In this document: in pieces, positions 31,795 to 40,752 of the stretch | Layout: each line of letters begins with the position of its first letter | Position numbering within the stretch: position 1 is the stretch's first letter | NCBI GenBank assembly: GCA_001725325.1 | Contig: MEFY01000002.1 | Location: 372,001-436,000 of the forward strand | Source of the DNA: Leifsonia sp. SCN 70-46 | Lineage (GTDB): Bacteria > Actinomycetota > Actinomycetes > Actinomycetales > Microbacteriaceae | Direction of reading: 5' to 3' | DNA: 64,000 bases | Program-made: the position numbers and the translations under genes | The notes under the pieces: model-generated | Told to the model about the DNA's origin: nothing | The model's input: only the letters and a program-made list of their open reading frames with translations | Databases searched by the model: none

Positions 31795-32105
31795 CGACCG
31801 CCCTCGTCCCCGTGTTCGCCGCGCTCGGGGATGAGACGCGCTGGAGCATCCTCGCCGCCCTCGGCGACGGCGACGCGTCGGCGTCCGCCCTCGCCGCCCG
31901 CCTACCCGTCACCCGCCAGGCCATCGCGAAGCACCTCGCCGTGCTCGAGGAGGTGGGGCTCGTGGAACCCGTGCGGGTCGGCCGCGAGGTGCGCTTCCGC
32001 GTGCTCGGGTCGCACCTGGCGGAGACGGCACGGCAGCTCGACGCGGTCGGCCGGCAGTGGGAGGCGCGCCTTGCGGCGATCAAGGAGATCGCGGAACACT
32101 TGTAG
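31791..32105 (+). CDS. ArsR-family transcriptional repressor
   Basis: 104-residue winged-helix protein: ALGDETRWSILAALGDGDASASALAARL, recognition helix VTRQAIAKHLAVLEEVGLVE, and wing VGREVRFRVL. There are no metal-binding cysteines, so it is not a classical metal sensor. It overlaps the SRPBCC gene by four bases (GTGA) and probably binds the paired TGCAA-N8-TTGCA sites upstream of the operon. Confidence 0.9.
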   Translation: MTTALVPVFAALGDETRWSILAALGDGDASASALAARLPVTRQAIAKHLAVLEEVGLVEPVRVGREVRFRVLGSHLAETARQLDAVGRQWEARLAAIKEIAEHL

Positions 32106-32110
32106 CCATC

Positions 32111-32659
32111 ATGGCGGCCAACTCGCGGATCGAGGGCATCGAGCGCGCTACCGGGCGGTCGTGGGCCGACTGGGTGGCGTGGCTCGACGGCATCGGCGCG
32201 GCCGGGCTCGATCACCACGCGATAGCGACGGCGCTGCTCACCGAGCTCGAGGGCATGGTCGACAACCTCGGCTGGTACGCGCAGATGACCGCGGTCGCCT
32301 ACGAGCAGCACATCGGCCGGAGGGTGCCGGGCCAGCAGCCCGACGGCACGTTCCGCCTGAGCGTGAGCAAGGCCACGGCGATGAGGATGCCCGACCTCAT
32401 GTCAGCGTGGACCGCGTTCGCCGCGACCGACCCCGAGGTGCTCGCGCTGCTCGCCGCCGAGCCGCGCGTGAGCGGCACCGAGCGGCGGATCGCCTGGCGG
32501 GCCAAGGGCGCGGACGACACCGTCATCACGGTGATCAGCGAGCCCAAGCCCAGCGGGACCGCGACCCTCGTCGTGCAGCACGGCGGCCTGCCGTCGCCGG
32601 CGGCGAGCGCGGACACGCGCCTCGTGTGGGTCGCCGCGGTGGAGCGTTTCCTCAGCTGA
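32111..32659 (+). CDS. DUF4287-like conserved protein
   Basis: 182-residue cytoplasmic protein. The N-terminus (IEGIERATGRSWADWVAWLDGIGA, HHAIATALLTEL) resembles DUF4287 helical domains. The middle (GWYAQMTAVAYEQHIGRRVPGQQ) is shared with a group of actinobacterial AHSA1-associated proteins, and the C-terminal half may be a degenerate SRPBCC fold. It starts five bases after arsR, so it is third in the operon. Function unknown. Confidence 0.65.
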   Translation: MAANSRIEGIERATGRSWADWVAWLDGIGAAGLDHHAIATALLTELEGMVDNLGWYAQMTAVAYEQHIGRRVPGQQPDGTFRLSVSKATAMRMPDLMSAWTAFAATDPEVLALLAAEPRVSGTERRIAWRAKGADDTVITVISEPKPSGTATLVVQHGGLPSPAASADTRLVWVAAVERFLS

Positions 32660-33536
32660 GCCCGAGCTCGGCGACGACCCGCGCCACCCGGTCGCGGGCG
32701 GCCGCGCGCAGCGGGAGCAGGGGCCGCGGCATGCTGTCGGGCTTCACGAGGCCGAGCACCTCGGCGATCGTCGCGACCACGCGGAAGCTTCCGCCGAACT
32801 CGGCGAACAGGTCCCACAGCGGCTGGAGGCGGGCGGACTCCTCGGTCGCTGCGGCGGCGTCGCCGGCGAGGGCGGGGCGCGAGATCGCGAGCGCCGCCGC
32901 GGGGATGGTCCCCGCGATGACCGAGTACCACGCGTCGCACCCGGCGTTGAGGCCCGCCGCCGCGGACGCGTCCCCCGAGACGCCGATGGTCACGCGGGAC
33001 GGGATGACGGCGCGGATCTTGGCGACGTGCGCCGCCGCATCCGCGGGAACCCCGGGGATCTTGATCGAGGCGACGTTCGGCAGCTGCGCGATGCGCGCGT
33101 ACAGGTCGAGGCTGAAGGTGAAGTGCGTGGTGCCGGGGTTGTCGTAGACGATGACCGGGAGGTCGACGGCGGCGGCCAGATCCTCGAACAGTCCGAGCAC
33201 GTCGTCGTCGCGCAGCGCCTGGTACGACACGGGGGCGACGAGGATGCCCGCGGCGCCCGCGTCACGGGCATCCTGCGCGAGGGAGATCACATGGCCCGTG
33301 CGCGTCGCGCCGACGCCCGCGAGCACGGGGACCGTGCCCGCATGCGCGAGTGCCAGGCGCAGCACGCGCCGGCGCTCGTCGTGGTCGAGGTAGGCGTACG
33401 AGCCCGTGGAGCCGAGCGCGGTTATCGAGTCGACTCCCGAGACGGCGAGACGCTCGACGATGCCCGCGTAGGCCGACTCGTCGACGCGGTCGTCGTGGAG
33501 GGGGGTCAGGGGGAAGGCGCCGAGTCCGGTGAACAT
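32652..33536 (-). CDS. Dihydrodipicolinate synthase (DapA/NanA) family aldolase-lyase
   Basis: 294-residue TIM-barrel class I lyase. The catalytic tyrosine is in PVIVYDNPGTTHF and the Schiff-base lysine in VASIKIPGVPADA. The N-terminal loop GSTGSYAYLDHDERRRVL takes the place of GTTGE. Being alone and divergent from an asparaginase gene, it is more likely a catabolic aldolase or dehydratase than biosynthetic DapA. TATCGT lies six bases before its ATG. Confidence 0.85.
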   Translation of the reverse strand: MFTGLGAFPLTPLHDDRVDESAYAGIVERLAVSGVDSITALGSTGSYAYLDHDERRRVLRLALAHAGTVPVLAGVGATRTGHVISLAQDARDAGAAGILVAPVSYQALRDDDVLGLFEDLAAAVDLPVIVYDNPGTTHFTFSLDLYARIAQLPNVASIKIPGVPADAAAHVAKIRAVIPSRVTIGVSGDASAAAGLNAGCDAWYSVIAGTIPAAALAISRPALAGDAAAATEESARLQPLWDLFAEFGGSFRVVATIAEVLGLVKPDSMPRPLLPLRAAARDRVARVVAELGLS

Positions 33537-33542
33537 GGTCAG

Positions 33543-33558
33543 ACGATATCCCTAGGCT
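33543..33558. promoter_or_regulatory. Divergent -10 elements between the DapA-like and asparaginase genes
   Basis: The minus strand reads TATCGT (33548-33543), six bases before the DapA-family ATG. The plus strand reads TAGGCT (33553-33558), six bases before the asparaginase GTG. Both genes lack a ribosome-binding site, and the entire gap is 28 bases. Confidence 0.55.
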
Positions 33559-33564
33559 GGTGCG

Positions 33565-34485
33565 GTGACCACGAACCCCCTCACCGCCGACGGCTCCGTC
33601 GAGCTCGCGACCGTGCTCCGGTCGGGCATCCCCGAGTCGCGGCACCTGGGCGTCGCCGTGCTCGTCGCGGCCGACGGCGCGGTGCTCGAGTCGCACGGCG
33701 AGACGGGCGCGATCGTCTTCCCGCGCTCCGCGCTCAAGCCGCTGCAGGCGCTCGCGATGCTCGAGGCGGGCGCGCCCCTCGAGGGCGACGCCCTCGGCCT
33801 CGCGACCGCGAGCCACGACGGCACGGCGGCCCATGTGGCGGTCGTCGAGGGCATGCTCGCCGCGGCGGGGCTCACCGAGCACGACCTCGGGTGTCCCCGC
33901 GCGTGGCCCGCCGACCCCACGGCGCGCGCCGCGGCTGAGGGTCCGCGCCGCATCACGATGGTGTGCTCGGGCAAGCACGCGGGGTTCCTCACCGCGTCGG
34001 TGAGCTCGGGGGCCACGACCGCCGACTACCTCGAGGCCGGGCATCCTGTGCAGCGCCGCGTCGCCGCCGTCGTCGAGGATCACGCGCACGAGCGCGTCGC
34101 GCACTGGGGCGTCGACGGATGCCTCGCGCCCACGCCCGCGCTCTCGCTGCGCGGGTTCGCACGCGCCTTCGGCTCCGCCACGGGCTCGGCATCCCCCGTG
34201 CGGCAGGCCGTCGTCGCGGCGCCGTGGACCATCGAGGGTCCCGGTGCCATCGACACGACCATCATCGAGCGCACGGGGTTCTTCGTGAAGACGGGCGCCG
34301 AGGGCGTCATCGCCGTCTCGGTGCCCGATGTCGCGACCGTCGCCGTCAAGGTGCTCGACGGGTCGCGCCGCCCCGCCGCATCCGTCGCGCTCACGCTTCT
34401 CTCGCGCGCGGGGCTGCTCGACGAGTCGCTGCGCGCGGAGGTCGAGGCCCTCGTGGGCAGCCCGGGCGTGGAGGTCGCGATCTAG
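33565..34485 (+). CDS. L-asparaginase (type II-like, thermolabile/Rhizobium etli family)
   Basis: 306-residue enzyme of the Pfam asparaginase_II family (unrelated in fold to E. coli AnsB). Diagnostic segments are IVFPRSALKPLQALAMLEAGA (the S-x-x-K pair) and VCSGKHAGFLTASV, followed by WGVDGCLAPTPALSL with a conserved Cys. It hydrolyses L-asparagine to aspartate and ammonia. The start is GTG, leaderless. It ends at a hairpin shared with the convergent gabD gene. Confidence 0.9.
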   Translation: MTTNPLTADGSVELATVLRSGIPESRHLGVAVLVAADGAVLESHGETGAIVFPRSALKPLQALAMLEAGAPLEGDALGLATASHDGTAAHVAVVEGMLAAAGLTEHDLGCPRAWPADPTARAAAEGPRRITMVCSGKHAGFLTASVSSGATTADYLEAGHPVQRRVAAVVEDHAHERVAHWGVDGCLAPTPALSLRGFARAFGSATGSASPVRQAVVAAPWTIEGPGAIDTTIIERTGFFVKTGAEGVIAVSVPDVATVAVKVLDGSRRPAASVALTLLSRAGLLDESLRAEVEALVGSPGVEVAI

Positions 34486-34497
34486 CCGGTCGACGGC

Positions 34498-34527
34498 CCG
34501 CCCGCGCGACCGAGATCGCGCGGGCGG
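34498..34527. terminator. 12-bp hairpin between convergent asparaginase and gabD genes
   Basis: CCGCCCGCGCGA, loop CCGAGA, TCGCGCGGGCGG; perfect stem, placed between two stop codons and so usable on either strand. Confidence 0.75.
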
Positions 34528-34543
34528 TACCCGGTCGCCCGGG

Positions 34544-35905
34544 CTAGGCGCTGCGGATGAGCTTCTTGTTGACGAACTCGTCGGCACCGAGGTAGCCGAG
34601 CTCACGGCCGATGCCGCTGCGCTTGACCCCGCCGAAGGGCAGCTCGGGGCTGTCGGCGAGCACGAGGTTGACGTAGACCATGCCCGCCTCGATGCGGTCG
34701 GCGACCCGGTCGGCCTGCTCCGCGTCGGTCGTGAACAGGTAGGAGCCGAGGCCGAAGCTCGTGCCGTTCGCGATCGTCACGGCCTCATCCTCGTCCTTGG
34801 CCTTGTAGACGACGGCGACGGGGCCGAAGAACTCCTCGCGGTAGGCGTCCATGTCGGCGGTCACGCCCGTGAGCACGGTCGGCTCGAAGAACGCGCCGTC
34901 GCGGCGTCCCCCCGTCGCGATCGTCGCGCCCTGCGCCACCGCGCGCGTGACCTGCTCCTCGAGGCCCTCAGCAGCGGAGAGCGACGAGAGCGGGCCGAGC
35001 ACGGCGTCGGGGTCCGTGGGGTCGACGGCCTTCACGGCGCCGAGGCCCGCGACGAACTTCTCGAGGAAGGCGTCGTGCAGCTCGTCGGCGACGATGAACC
35101 GCTTGGCGCCGTTGCACGACTGCCCGCTGTTGTCGAGGCGGGCGTCGACGGCGGCCTGCACGGTCGCGTCGAGGTCGTCGGTCGAGAGCACGATGAACGG
35201 GTCGGAGCCGCCCAGCTCGAGCACGACCTTCTTGAGGTTGCGGCCCGCAACCTCGGCCACCGACGCGCCCGCGGCCTCGGAGCCCGTGAGCGAGACGCCC
35301 TGCACGCGCGGGTCGGCGATGATGTCGGCCGCCTGCCCGCTCGAGATGTAGAGGTTGACGTAGGCACCCTCGGGGAAGCCCGCGTCGAGGAAGATCCTCT
35401 CGAGCGCGGCCGCGGACGCCGGGCACTGCGAGGCGTGCTTGAGCAGGATCGTGTTGCCGATGATGAGGTTCGGGCCCGCGAAGCGCGCGACCTGGTAGTA
35501 CGGGAAGTTCCACGGCATGATGCCGAGCAGCGCGCCGAGCGAGCCGCGCCGGATCACCGCGGTGCCGTCGCCCTGGATGGCGAGCGGCTGGTCGCGCATG
35601 ATGTCCTCCGCGCTGTCCGCGTAGTACTCGAGGATGTCCGCGGCGAAGTCCACCTCGCCGAGCGCGCCCTCGCGGATCTTGCCCATCTCCTCGACGATGA
35701 TGTCCGCGAGCTCCTCGCGGCGGTCTCGGTGCAGCTGCGCGGCCTTGCGGAGCAGGTCGGCGCGCTCCTGCACGGTCGTCTTGGTCCCCCACTCGCGGTG
35801 GGCGCGGTCGGCGGCGGCCACGGCCTTCTCGACCTGGGCGGCGTCGAATGTCGGGTAGGTCGCCCCGGTCTCACCGGTGGCGGGGTTGGTGACGGCGTAC
35901 GGCAT
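34544..35905 (-). CDS. gabD: NAD(P)-dependent succinate-semialdehyde dehydrogenase
   Basis: 453-residue aldehyde dehydrogenase. The general base Glu lies in KKVVLELGGSDPFIVL, the nucleophilic Cys in NSGQSCNGAKRFIV, and the C-terminal ELPFGGVKRSGIGRELG is typical of GabD/SSADH-like members. It oxidises succinate semialdehyde to succinate; related aldehydes are possible. AAGGAGA precedes ATG 35905. It is divergent from the HAD gene and stands alone without a GABA transaminase nearby. Confidence 0.88.
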   Translation of the reverse strand: MPYAVTNPATGETGATYPTFDAAQVEKAVAAADRAHREWGTKTTVQERADLLRKAAQLHRDRREELADIIVEEMGKIREGALGEVDFAADILEYYADSAEDIMRDQPLAIQGDGTAVIRRGSLGALLGIMPWNFPYYQVARFAGPNLIIGNTILLKHASQCPASAAALERIFLDAGFPEGAYVNLYISSGQAADIIADPRVQGVSLTGSEAAGASVAEVAGRNLKKVVLELGGSDPFIVLSTDDLDATVQAAVDARLDNSGQSCNGAKRFIVADELHDAFLEKFVAGLGAVKAVDPTDPDAVLGPLSSLSAAEGLEEQVTRAVAQGATIATGGRRDGAFFEPTVLTGVTADMDAYREEFFGPVAVVYKAKDEDEAVTIANGTSFGLGSYLFTTDAEQADRVADRIEAGMVYVNLVLADSPELPFGGVKRSGIGRELGYLGADEFVNKKLIRSA

Positions 35906-35943
35906 CGAGTCTCCTTCGGCTTGAGTGCCTCTAGTCTTGCACC

Positions 35944-36525
35944 GTGACCCACCGCGCCGCCCTGTTCGACATGGACGGGACGCTCGTCGACTCCACCGCC
36001 GCCGTCGAGGTGGTGTGGACGGAGCTCGCCGACCGCTATGGCCTCGATGCCGCCGAGATCCTCTCCGTCGCCCACGGCGTGCGCGCCATCGACACCATGC
36101 GCAGGTTCGTGCCCCAGGACGAGGTGGCGGGGGCCGTCGCGCTCCTCGAGGAGCGCGAGCTCGGCATGATGGACGGCGTCGTCGAGGTCCCCGGCGCGAT
36201 CGACTACCTCCGCGCCCTGGACATCCCCTACGCCATCGTCACGTCTGCAGCACCGGCGCTCGCCCATGCGCGGCTCGCGGCGGCGGGGATCCCCCTGCCC
36301 GAGGTGCTCATCACCGCTGTCGACGTCACCCAGGGCAAGCCGTCCCCCGAGGGCTACCTGCTCGCGGCGCAGCGCCTCGGCGTGCCGATCGTGGACTGCG
36401 TCGTCTTCGAGGACGCCGAGGCGGGCATCCTCGCGGGCCTCGCCGCGGGCGCCGACGTCGTCGTCGTGGGCGGCTGGGAGTCGGAGACCACCCGCGGTCT
36501 GGAGAGGATCGCGGACTACCGCTAG
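35944..36525 (+). CDS. HAD-IA sugar-phosphatase-like hydrolase
   Basis: 193-residue HAD phosphatase. Motif I is ALFDMDGTLVDST, motif II YAIVTSAAP, the motif III lysine is in QGKPSPEGYLLAA, and motif IV is VVFEDAEAGILAGLAAG. Cap type and spacing resemble YfbT/HxpA hexitol and sugar phosphatases. The start is GTG with TAGTCT six bases upstream (leaderless). A LacI regulator follows after 44 bases but has its own -10. Confidence 0.88.
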   Translation: MTHRAALFDMDGTLVDSTAAVEVVWTELADRYGLDAAEILSVAHGVRAIDTMRRFVPQDEVAGAVALLEERELGMMDGVVEVPGAIDYLRALDIPYAIVTSAAPALAHARLAAAGIPLPEVLITAVDVTQGKPSPEGYLLAAQRLGVPIVDCVVFEDAEAGILAGLAAGADVVVVGGWESETTRGLERIADYR

Positions 36526-36569
36526 CTCGCGGTGCTCCTCGCGCCCCCGCGCGAATGTAGTGTTCCCGT

Positions 36570-37571
36570 ATGCCCCAGCCGGTGACCCTGCACGACGTCG
36601 CGGCGGCAGCGGGCGTGTCCATCGCCACGGCGTCCCGCGCGCTCGCAGGCAAGCCGCGCGTCTCGCCGGAGACCGTGGAGCATGTGCTCGCGGTCGCCCG
36701 GAAGCTCGACTACCGGGTCAACCCCATCGCGCGGGCGCTTCGTGAGGGGTCGACGCGCACCGTGGGGATGATCGTGCCCGTGATCGGCAACCCGTTCTTC
36801 GCGGAGCTCATCGACGCCATCGAGGCCGAGCTGCACCTCGCGGGCCTCGAGCTCGTGCTCGCCGACTCCCACGGCGATCTCGAGCAGGAGCGCCGGCGGC
36901 TGCAGACCCTCGTCTCGCGCCGCGTCGACGGCATCTTCATCGTGCCGCACCACGAGCAGCTCTCGGCGGCGGGCATCCTCGCGGCCATGAGCCACGTGCC
37001 CATCGTGCAGATCGACCGGCGGGTCGAGCAGCTCGACACCGACTTCGTGGGCATCGACAACGAGCGCGGCATCCGATCCGCGGTCGAGCACCTCGCGGCG
37101 GTGGGCGTGCGCACGGCGGTGCTCGCGTCCGCCGACGACGAGAACGCCGCGGGTCGGGGCCGCCGAGCCGCGTTCGAGGCCGCCGTCGCGGAGTTCGGCC
37201 TCACGGCGCTCCCGCACCTCCTCGGCGCGTTCTCCCTCGGTTCCGGGCAGGAGGCGGGCCGGGCCCTGCTCGCGGCGGGCGCGCTCCCCGACGCGGTTGT
37301 CGCGGGATCCGACCTCAACGCTTTCGGCATCATCTCGGCCCTGCGCCAGGGCGGTGTGCGCGTGCCGGAGGACGTGCTCGTGACAGGATTCGACGGCACG
37401 ACCCTCTCGGAGGTCTTCGACCCCGCCCTCACGACCGTGCGCCAGCCCACCGCCGAGATCGCGGCGACGGCCGTCGCCTTCCTCACCAGGCGCATGGCGG
37501 ACTCGGACGAGCCCGTCCGCTCCCAGGTCGTCCGGCCCGAGCTCGTCGTGCGGGAGTCGACGACCCGCTAG
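36570..37571 (+). CDS. LacI-family transcriptional regulator
   Basis: 333-residue regulator. The N-terminal helix-turn-helix is LHDVAAAAGVSIATASRALAGKPRVSP, followed by a hinge helix and a periplasmic-binding-protein-like effector domain (VGMIVPVIGNPFFAELIDAIE, TGFDGTTLSEVFDPALTTVRQP). The effector is unknown. TAGTGT lies six bases before the ATG. It converges on kbl with a shared CTAG stop and could regulate an unlinked sugar gene set. Confidence 0.9.
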   Translation: MPQPVTLHDVAAAAGVSIATASRALAGKPRVSPETVEHVLAVARKLDYRVNPIARALREGSTRTVGMIVPVIGNPFFAELIDAIEAELHLAGLELVLADSHGDLEQERRRLQTLVSRRVDGIFIVPHHEQLSAAGILAAMSHVPIVQIDRRVEQLDTDFVGIDNERGIRSAVEHLAAVGVRTAVLASADDENAAGRGRRAAFEAAVAEFGLTALPHLLGAFSLGSGQEAGRALLAAGALPDAVVAGSDLNAFGIISALRQGGVRVPEDVLVTGFDGTTLSEVFDPALTTVRQPTAEIAATAVAFLTRRMADSDEPVRSQVVRPELVVRESTTR

Positions 37572-38752
37572 GCGAGCTCCTCGCGCGCCGCGACGAACTG
37601 CTCCGCGGCGCGCCGAAGCTCCTCCTCCGTGTGCGCCGCCGAGATCTGCACGCGCAGGCGCGAGCGGCCGAGCGGCACCACGGGGTACGAGAACGCCGTG
37701 ACGTACACCCCCCGACGGCGCAGGGCGTCGGCCATGGCGACCGCGTCGCGGGCGTCGGGGATCATGACGGGGATGATCGGGTGCTCCCCCTCGAGCAGGT
37801 CGAAGCCCGCCTCGGCCATGAGCGAGCGGAACAGGTCGGCGTTGCGGCGCAGGCGCTCGCGGGCATCCTTGCCGGAGCGCACCTGTGCGAGCGCCTCGAG
37901 CGAGCCGCCCACGATCGCCGGCGGCACCGCATTGGAGAAGAGGTACGGTCGGCCGCGCTGGCGCAGCAGGGCGACGACGGGCGAGCTCGCGCTCACATAT
38001 CCGCCCGAGCCGCCGCCGAGGGCCTTGCCGAGCGTGCCCGTGACGACGTCGACGCGGTCGACGACGCCGAAGAGCTCGGGCGTGCCCGCGCCCGACTCGC
38101 CGACGAACCCCACGGCGTGCGAGTCGTCGACCATGACCATGGCTCCGAACTCCTCCGCGAGGTCGCAGATCTCCCGCAGGGGCGCGAGGTAGCCGTCCAT
38201 CGAGAACACGCCGTCGGTGACGACGAGGATGCGGCCGCCCCCCGCCGCCGCGGCCGCGAGCTGCTCGCGCAGGTCGCCCATGTCGCGGTTGCGGTAGCGG
38301 AACCGCCGGGCCTTCGACAGCCTGATGCCGTCGATGATCGACGCGTGGTTGAGCTCGTCGGAGACGACGGCGTCATCGGGCCCGAGGAGCGTCTCGAACA
38401 CGGCGCCGTTGGCGTCGAAGCACGAGGGGAACAGGATCGTGTCGTCCGTGCGCAGGAGCGCCGAGATGGCCTCCTCGAGCTCGCGGTGGATGTCCTGCGT
38501 GCCCGCGATGAAGCGCACGCTCGCCATACCGAAGCCGCGCTCGTGGAGCGTGCGGGCCGCAGCCGACACGACCGCGGGGTCGTTGGCCAGGCCCAGGTAG
38601 TTGTTGGCGCACAGGTTGATGAGCTCGCCCGCGGCCGTGCCGATGAGCGCACCCTGCGGCGTCACGATCTGCTGCTCGGTCTTGAGCAGGCCCGACTCCG
38701 CGATCTCGGCGAGGGTCGCCTCCATCGCGGCACGCACGTCGTCTCTCAGCAC
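37568..38752 (-). CDS. kbl: 2-amino-3-ketobutyrate CoA ligase (glycine C-acetyltransferase)
   Basis: 394-residue alpha-oxoamine synthase that turns 2-amino-3-oxobutyrate plus CoA into glycine and acetyl-CoA. Motifs are LCANNYLGLANDP, FPSCFDANGAVF, MVMVDDSHAVGFVGESG (cofactor Asp) and the PLP lysine in VVTGTLGKALGGGSGGYVS. The GTG start touches the tdh stop (TAGTG), so the two-step threonine degradation pathway is translationally linked. Confidence 0.95.
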   Translation of the reverse strand: MLRDDVRAAMEATLAEIAESGLLKTEQQIVTPQGALIGTAAGELINLCANNYLGLANDPAVVSAAARTLHERGFGMASVRFIAGTQDIHRELEEAISALLRTDDTILFPSCFDANGAVFETLLGPDDAVVSDELNHASIIDGIRLSKARRFRYRNRDMGDLREQLAAAAAGGGRILVVTDGVFSMDGYLAPLREICDLAEEFGAMVMVDDSHAVGFVGESGAGTPELFGVVDRVDVVTGTLGKALGGGSGGYVSASSPVVALLRQRGRPYLFSNAVPPAIVGGSLEALAQVRSGKDARERLRRNADLFRSLMAEAGFDLLEGEHPIIPVMIPDARDAVAMADALRRRGVYVTAFSYPVVPLGRSRLRVQISAAHTEEELRRAAEQFVAAREELA

Positions 38753-39792
38753 TACGCATCACTCCAGTCGATGATCACCTTGCCGGCGTCGCCCGATCGG
38801 GCACGTGCGAACGCCGACTCCCACCCGGCGGCCGGGAGCGTGTCGGAGATCACCCCCGAGACGTCGAGGCCCGACGCCAGCATCGCCGACATCTCGTACC
38901 ACGTCTCGTACATCTGCCGCCCGTACACGCCCTGGATCGTGAGCATGTGGGTGACCACGCGCACCCAGTCCACCGCGATCGGCTCGGTCGGGAGGCCCAG
39001 CACGGCGACGCGTCCGCCGTGGTTCATGTTGGAGAGCATCTCGGTGAGGGCGCTCGCCTGCCCGCTGATCTCGAGGCCCACGTCGAAGCCCTCGCGCATG
39101 CCGAGCCTGCGCTGGGCATCCTCGATGCGCTCGGTGCGCACGTCGACGGCGAGGTCGACACCCATGGACCGCGCGATCTCGAGGCGCTGCTCGTTGACGT
39201 CGGTCACGACGACGTAGCGCGCCCCCACGTGCCGCGCGACCTTGGCCGCCATGAGGCCGATGGGTCCGGCCCCCGTGATGAGCACGTCCTCGCCCACCAC
39301 CGAGAACTGCAGCGCGGTGTGCACGGCGTTGCCGAGCGGGTCGAAGATCGCCGCGAGCTCGGGCGCCATGCCGGCCTCGTGCACCCACAGGTTGCCCTCG
39401 GGCATGACGACGTAGTCGGCGAAGGCGCCGTCGCGGTTGACGCCCAGGCTCGACGTGCGCACGCACAGGTGGCGGCGGCCGGCCCGGCAGTTGCGGCACT
39501 TGCCGCACACGATGTGCCCCTCGCCAGAGACCAGGTCTCCCACCGCGACCGACGTCACCCCGTCGCCGAGCGTGTCGACGATGCCGCTGAACTCGTGCCC
39601 GGGGATGAGCGGCGCGACGATCGTCGCCGCCGCCCACGCGTCCCACGAGTCGATGTGCAGGTCGGTGCCGCAGATGCCCGTGCGCAGCACGCGCACCTTC
39701 ACCTCGCCCGGACCCGGCTCGGGCTCCGGCACGTCGACGAGCTCGAGGCCCGGACCGGCGGTCGTCTTGCGGAGTGCTCTCATCGCTCCCAT
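38752..39792 (-). CDS. tdh: L-threonine 3-dehydrogenase
   Basis: 346-residue zinc-dependent medium-chain dehydrogenase that oxidises threonine to 2-amino-3-oxobutyrate with NAD+. The catalytic-zinc region is [16 protein letters not shown] and GHEFSG. The structural zinc cysteines are in [15 protein letters not shown], and the Rossmann motif is [17 protein letters not shown]. The product goes to Kbl downstream. ATG 39792 is used, but ATG 39783 (MRALRKT) is equally plausible. Together with the aldolase at 24.8 kb, the window encodes two threonine-breakdown routes. Confidence 0.94.
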   Translation of the reverse strand: MGAMRALRKTTAGPGLELVDVPEPEPGPGEVKVRVLRTGICGTDLHIDSWDAWAAATIVAPLIPGHEFSGIVDTLGDGVTSVAVGDLVSGEGHIVCGKCRNCRAGRRHLCVRTSSLGVNRDGAFADYVVMPEGNLWVHEAGMAPELAAIFDPLGNAVHTALQFSVVGEDVLITGAGPIGLMAAKVARHVGARYVVVTDVNEQRLEIARSMGVDLAVDVRTERIEDAQRRLGMREGFDVGLEISGQASALTEMLSNMNHGGRVAVLGLPTEPIAVDWVRVVTHMLTIQGVYGRQMYETWYEMSAMLASGLDVSGVISDTLPAAGWESAFARARSGDAGKVIIDWSDA

Positions 39793-39829
39793 TCGACATC
39801 ATGTCCGCCCTCTCGTCCATAGTGGGGGG

Positions 39830-40408
39830 ATGACCACCGTCACCCCGATCCACGTCGCCGACTTCCTCATCGAGGGGGAGGTGATGCCGGTGTACGTGCA
39901 CCTGCTCGAGCATCCGGAGGGCCGCATCCTCGTCGACACGGGCTTCACCGAGCTGCACCCGGCCGTCGAAGACATGAACCCGAGCCTCGTCGCGTGGGAG
40001 CCGCCCGCCGTCGACTACGTCGTCAACACCCACCTGCACTTCGACCACGTGGGCGGCAACCACCGCTACGCGGGCACGCCCGTGTACGTGCAGCGCCGCG
40101 AGCTCGAGGATGCGCGCACCCAGGCCGAGTACACGATCCCCGAGTGGGTCGACCCGCCCGGGGTGGAGTACGTGCCCGTCGACGGGGAGCTCGAGCTGCT
40201 GCCCGGCGTGCGCCTCGTGCCCGCGCCCGGCCACACCGCCGGAAGCCAGATCGTCGTCATCGACGGCGATCGCCCGGTCGTGATCGCGGGCGACACCGCC
40301 GTGTGGTTCGGCGAGCTCGACGAGCCCGAGACCGAGGGGCAGCGGATGATCGTGGCGATGAACCCGCGGCAGGTGTGGCTCTCGCACACCGCCGAGCCGT
40401 GGAGCTGA
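39830..40408 (+). CDS. MBL-fold metallohydrolase (AHL-lactonase-like)
   Basis: 192-residue metallo-beta-lactamase-fold hydrolase with the dinuclear-zinc motif THLHFDHVGGNHR and later histidine/aspartate ligands in APGHTAGSQIVV and AGDTAVWFGEL. Arrangement and size resemble N-acyl-homoserine-lactonase-like proteins, but lactone hydrolysis is only one option. The track's long upstream extension is antisense to tdh; I start at ATG 39830. A YciI-like gene follows two bases after the stop. Confidence 0.86.
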   Translation: MTTVTPIHVADFLIEGEVMPVYVHLLEHPEGRILVDTGFTELHPAVEDMNPSLVAWEPPAVDYVVNTHLHFDHVGGNHRYAGTPVYVQRRELEDARTQAEYTIPEWVDPPGVEYVPVDGELELLPGVRLVPAPGHTAGSQIVVIDGDRPVVIAGDTAVWFGELDEPETEGQRMIVAMNPRQVWLSHTAEPWS

Positions 40409-40410
40409 CG

Positions 40411-40752
40411 ATGGCCCTCTTCGCAGTCCTCATCTACTCCGGCGACTCGCTGCACGCACCCGACGCGACCGACGAGGATCTCGCCGAGCCGAACGCCCAC
40501 GGCGACGAGGTCGCCGCCACGGGGTCGATGGTGGCGGCGTACGCGTTCCATCCGCGGGCGTTCGCGCGCAGCATCCGCGCGACCGGCGTCACGGAGGGCG
40601 CGTTCCTCGACGCCCCGCAGGCCGTGGCCGGCGTGTACGTGCTCGAGGCGCCCGACCTCGACGCCGCGATCGCGATCGCGGCGACCAACCCCGAGGTGCG
40701 CGGCACGGGCGGCGTCGAGGTGCGGCCCGTGCACAGCTCGTTCTCGGCCTAG
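40411..40752 (+). CDS. YciI-family protein
   Basis: 113-residue ferredoxin-like protein of the YciI/DGPF superfamily: MALFAVLIYSGDSLH at the start, and VAGVYVLEAPDLDAAIAIAA near the end. It lacks the DGPF tetrad. It starts two bases after the metallohydrolase stop, forming a two-gene operon. It ends tail-to-tail with the DUF4188 gene on CTAG. Function unknown. Confidence 0.82.
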   Translation: MALFAVLIYSGDSLHAPDATDEDLAEPNAHGDEVAATGSMVAAYAFHPRAFARSIRATGVTEGAFLDAPQAVAGVYVLEAPDLDAAIAIAATNPEVRGTGGVEVRPVHSSFSA

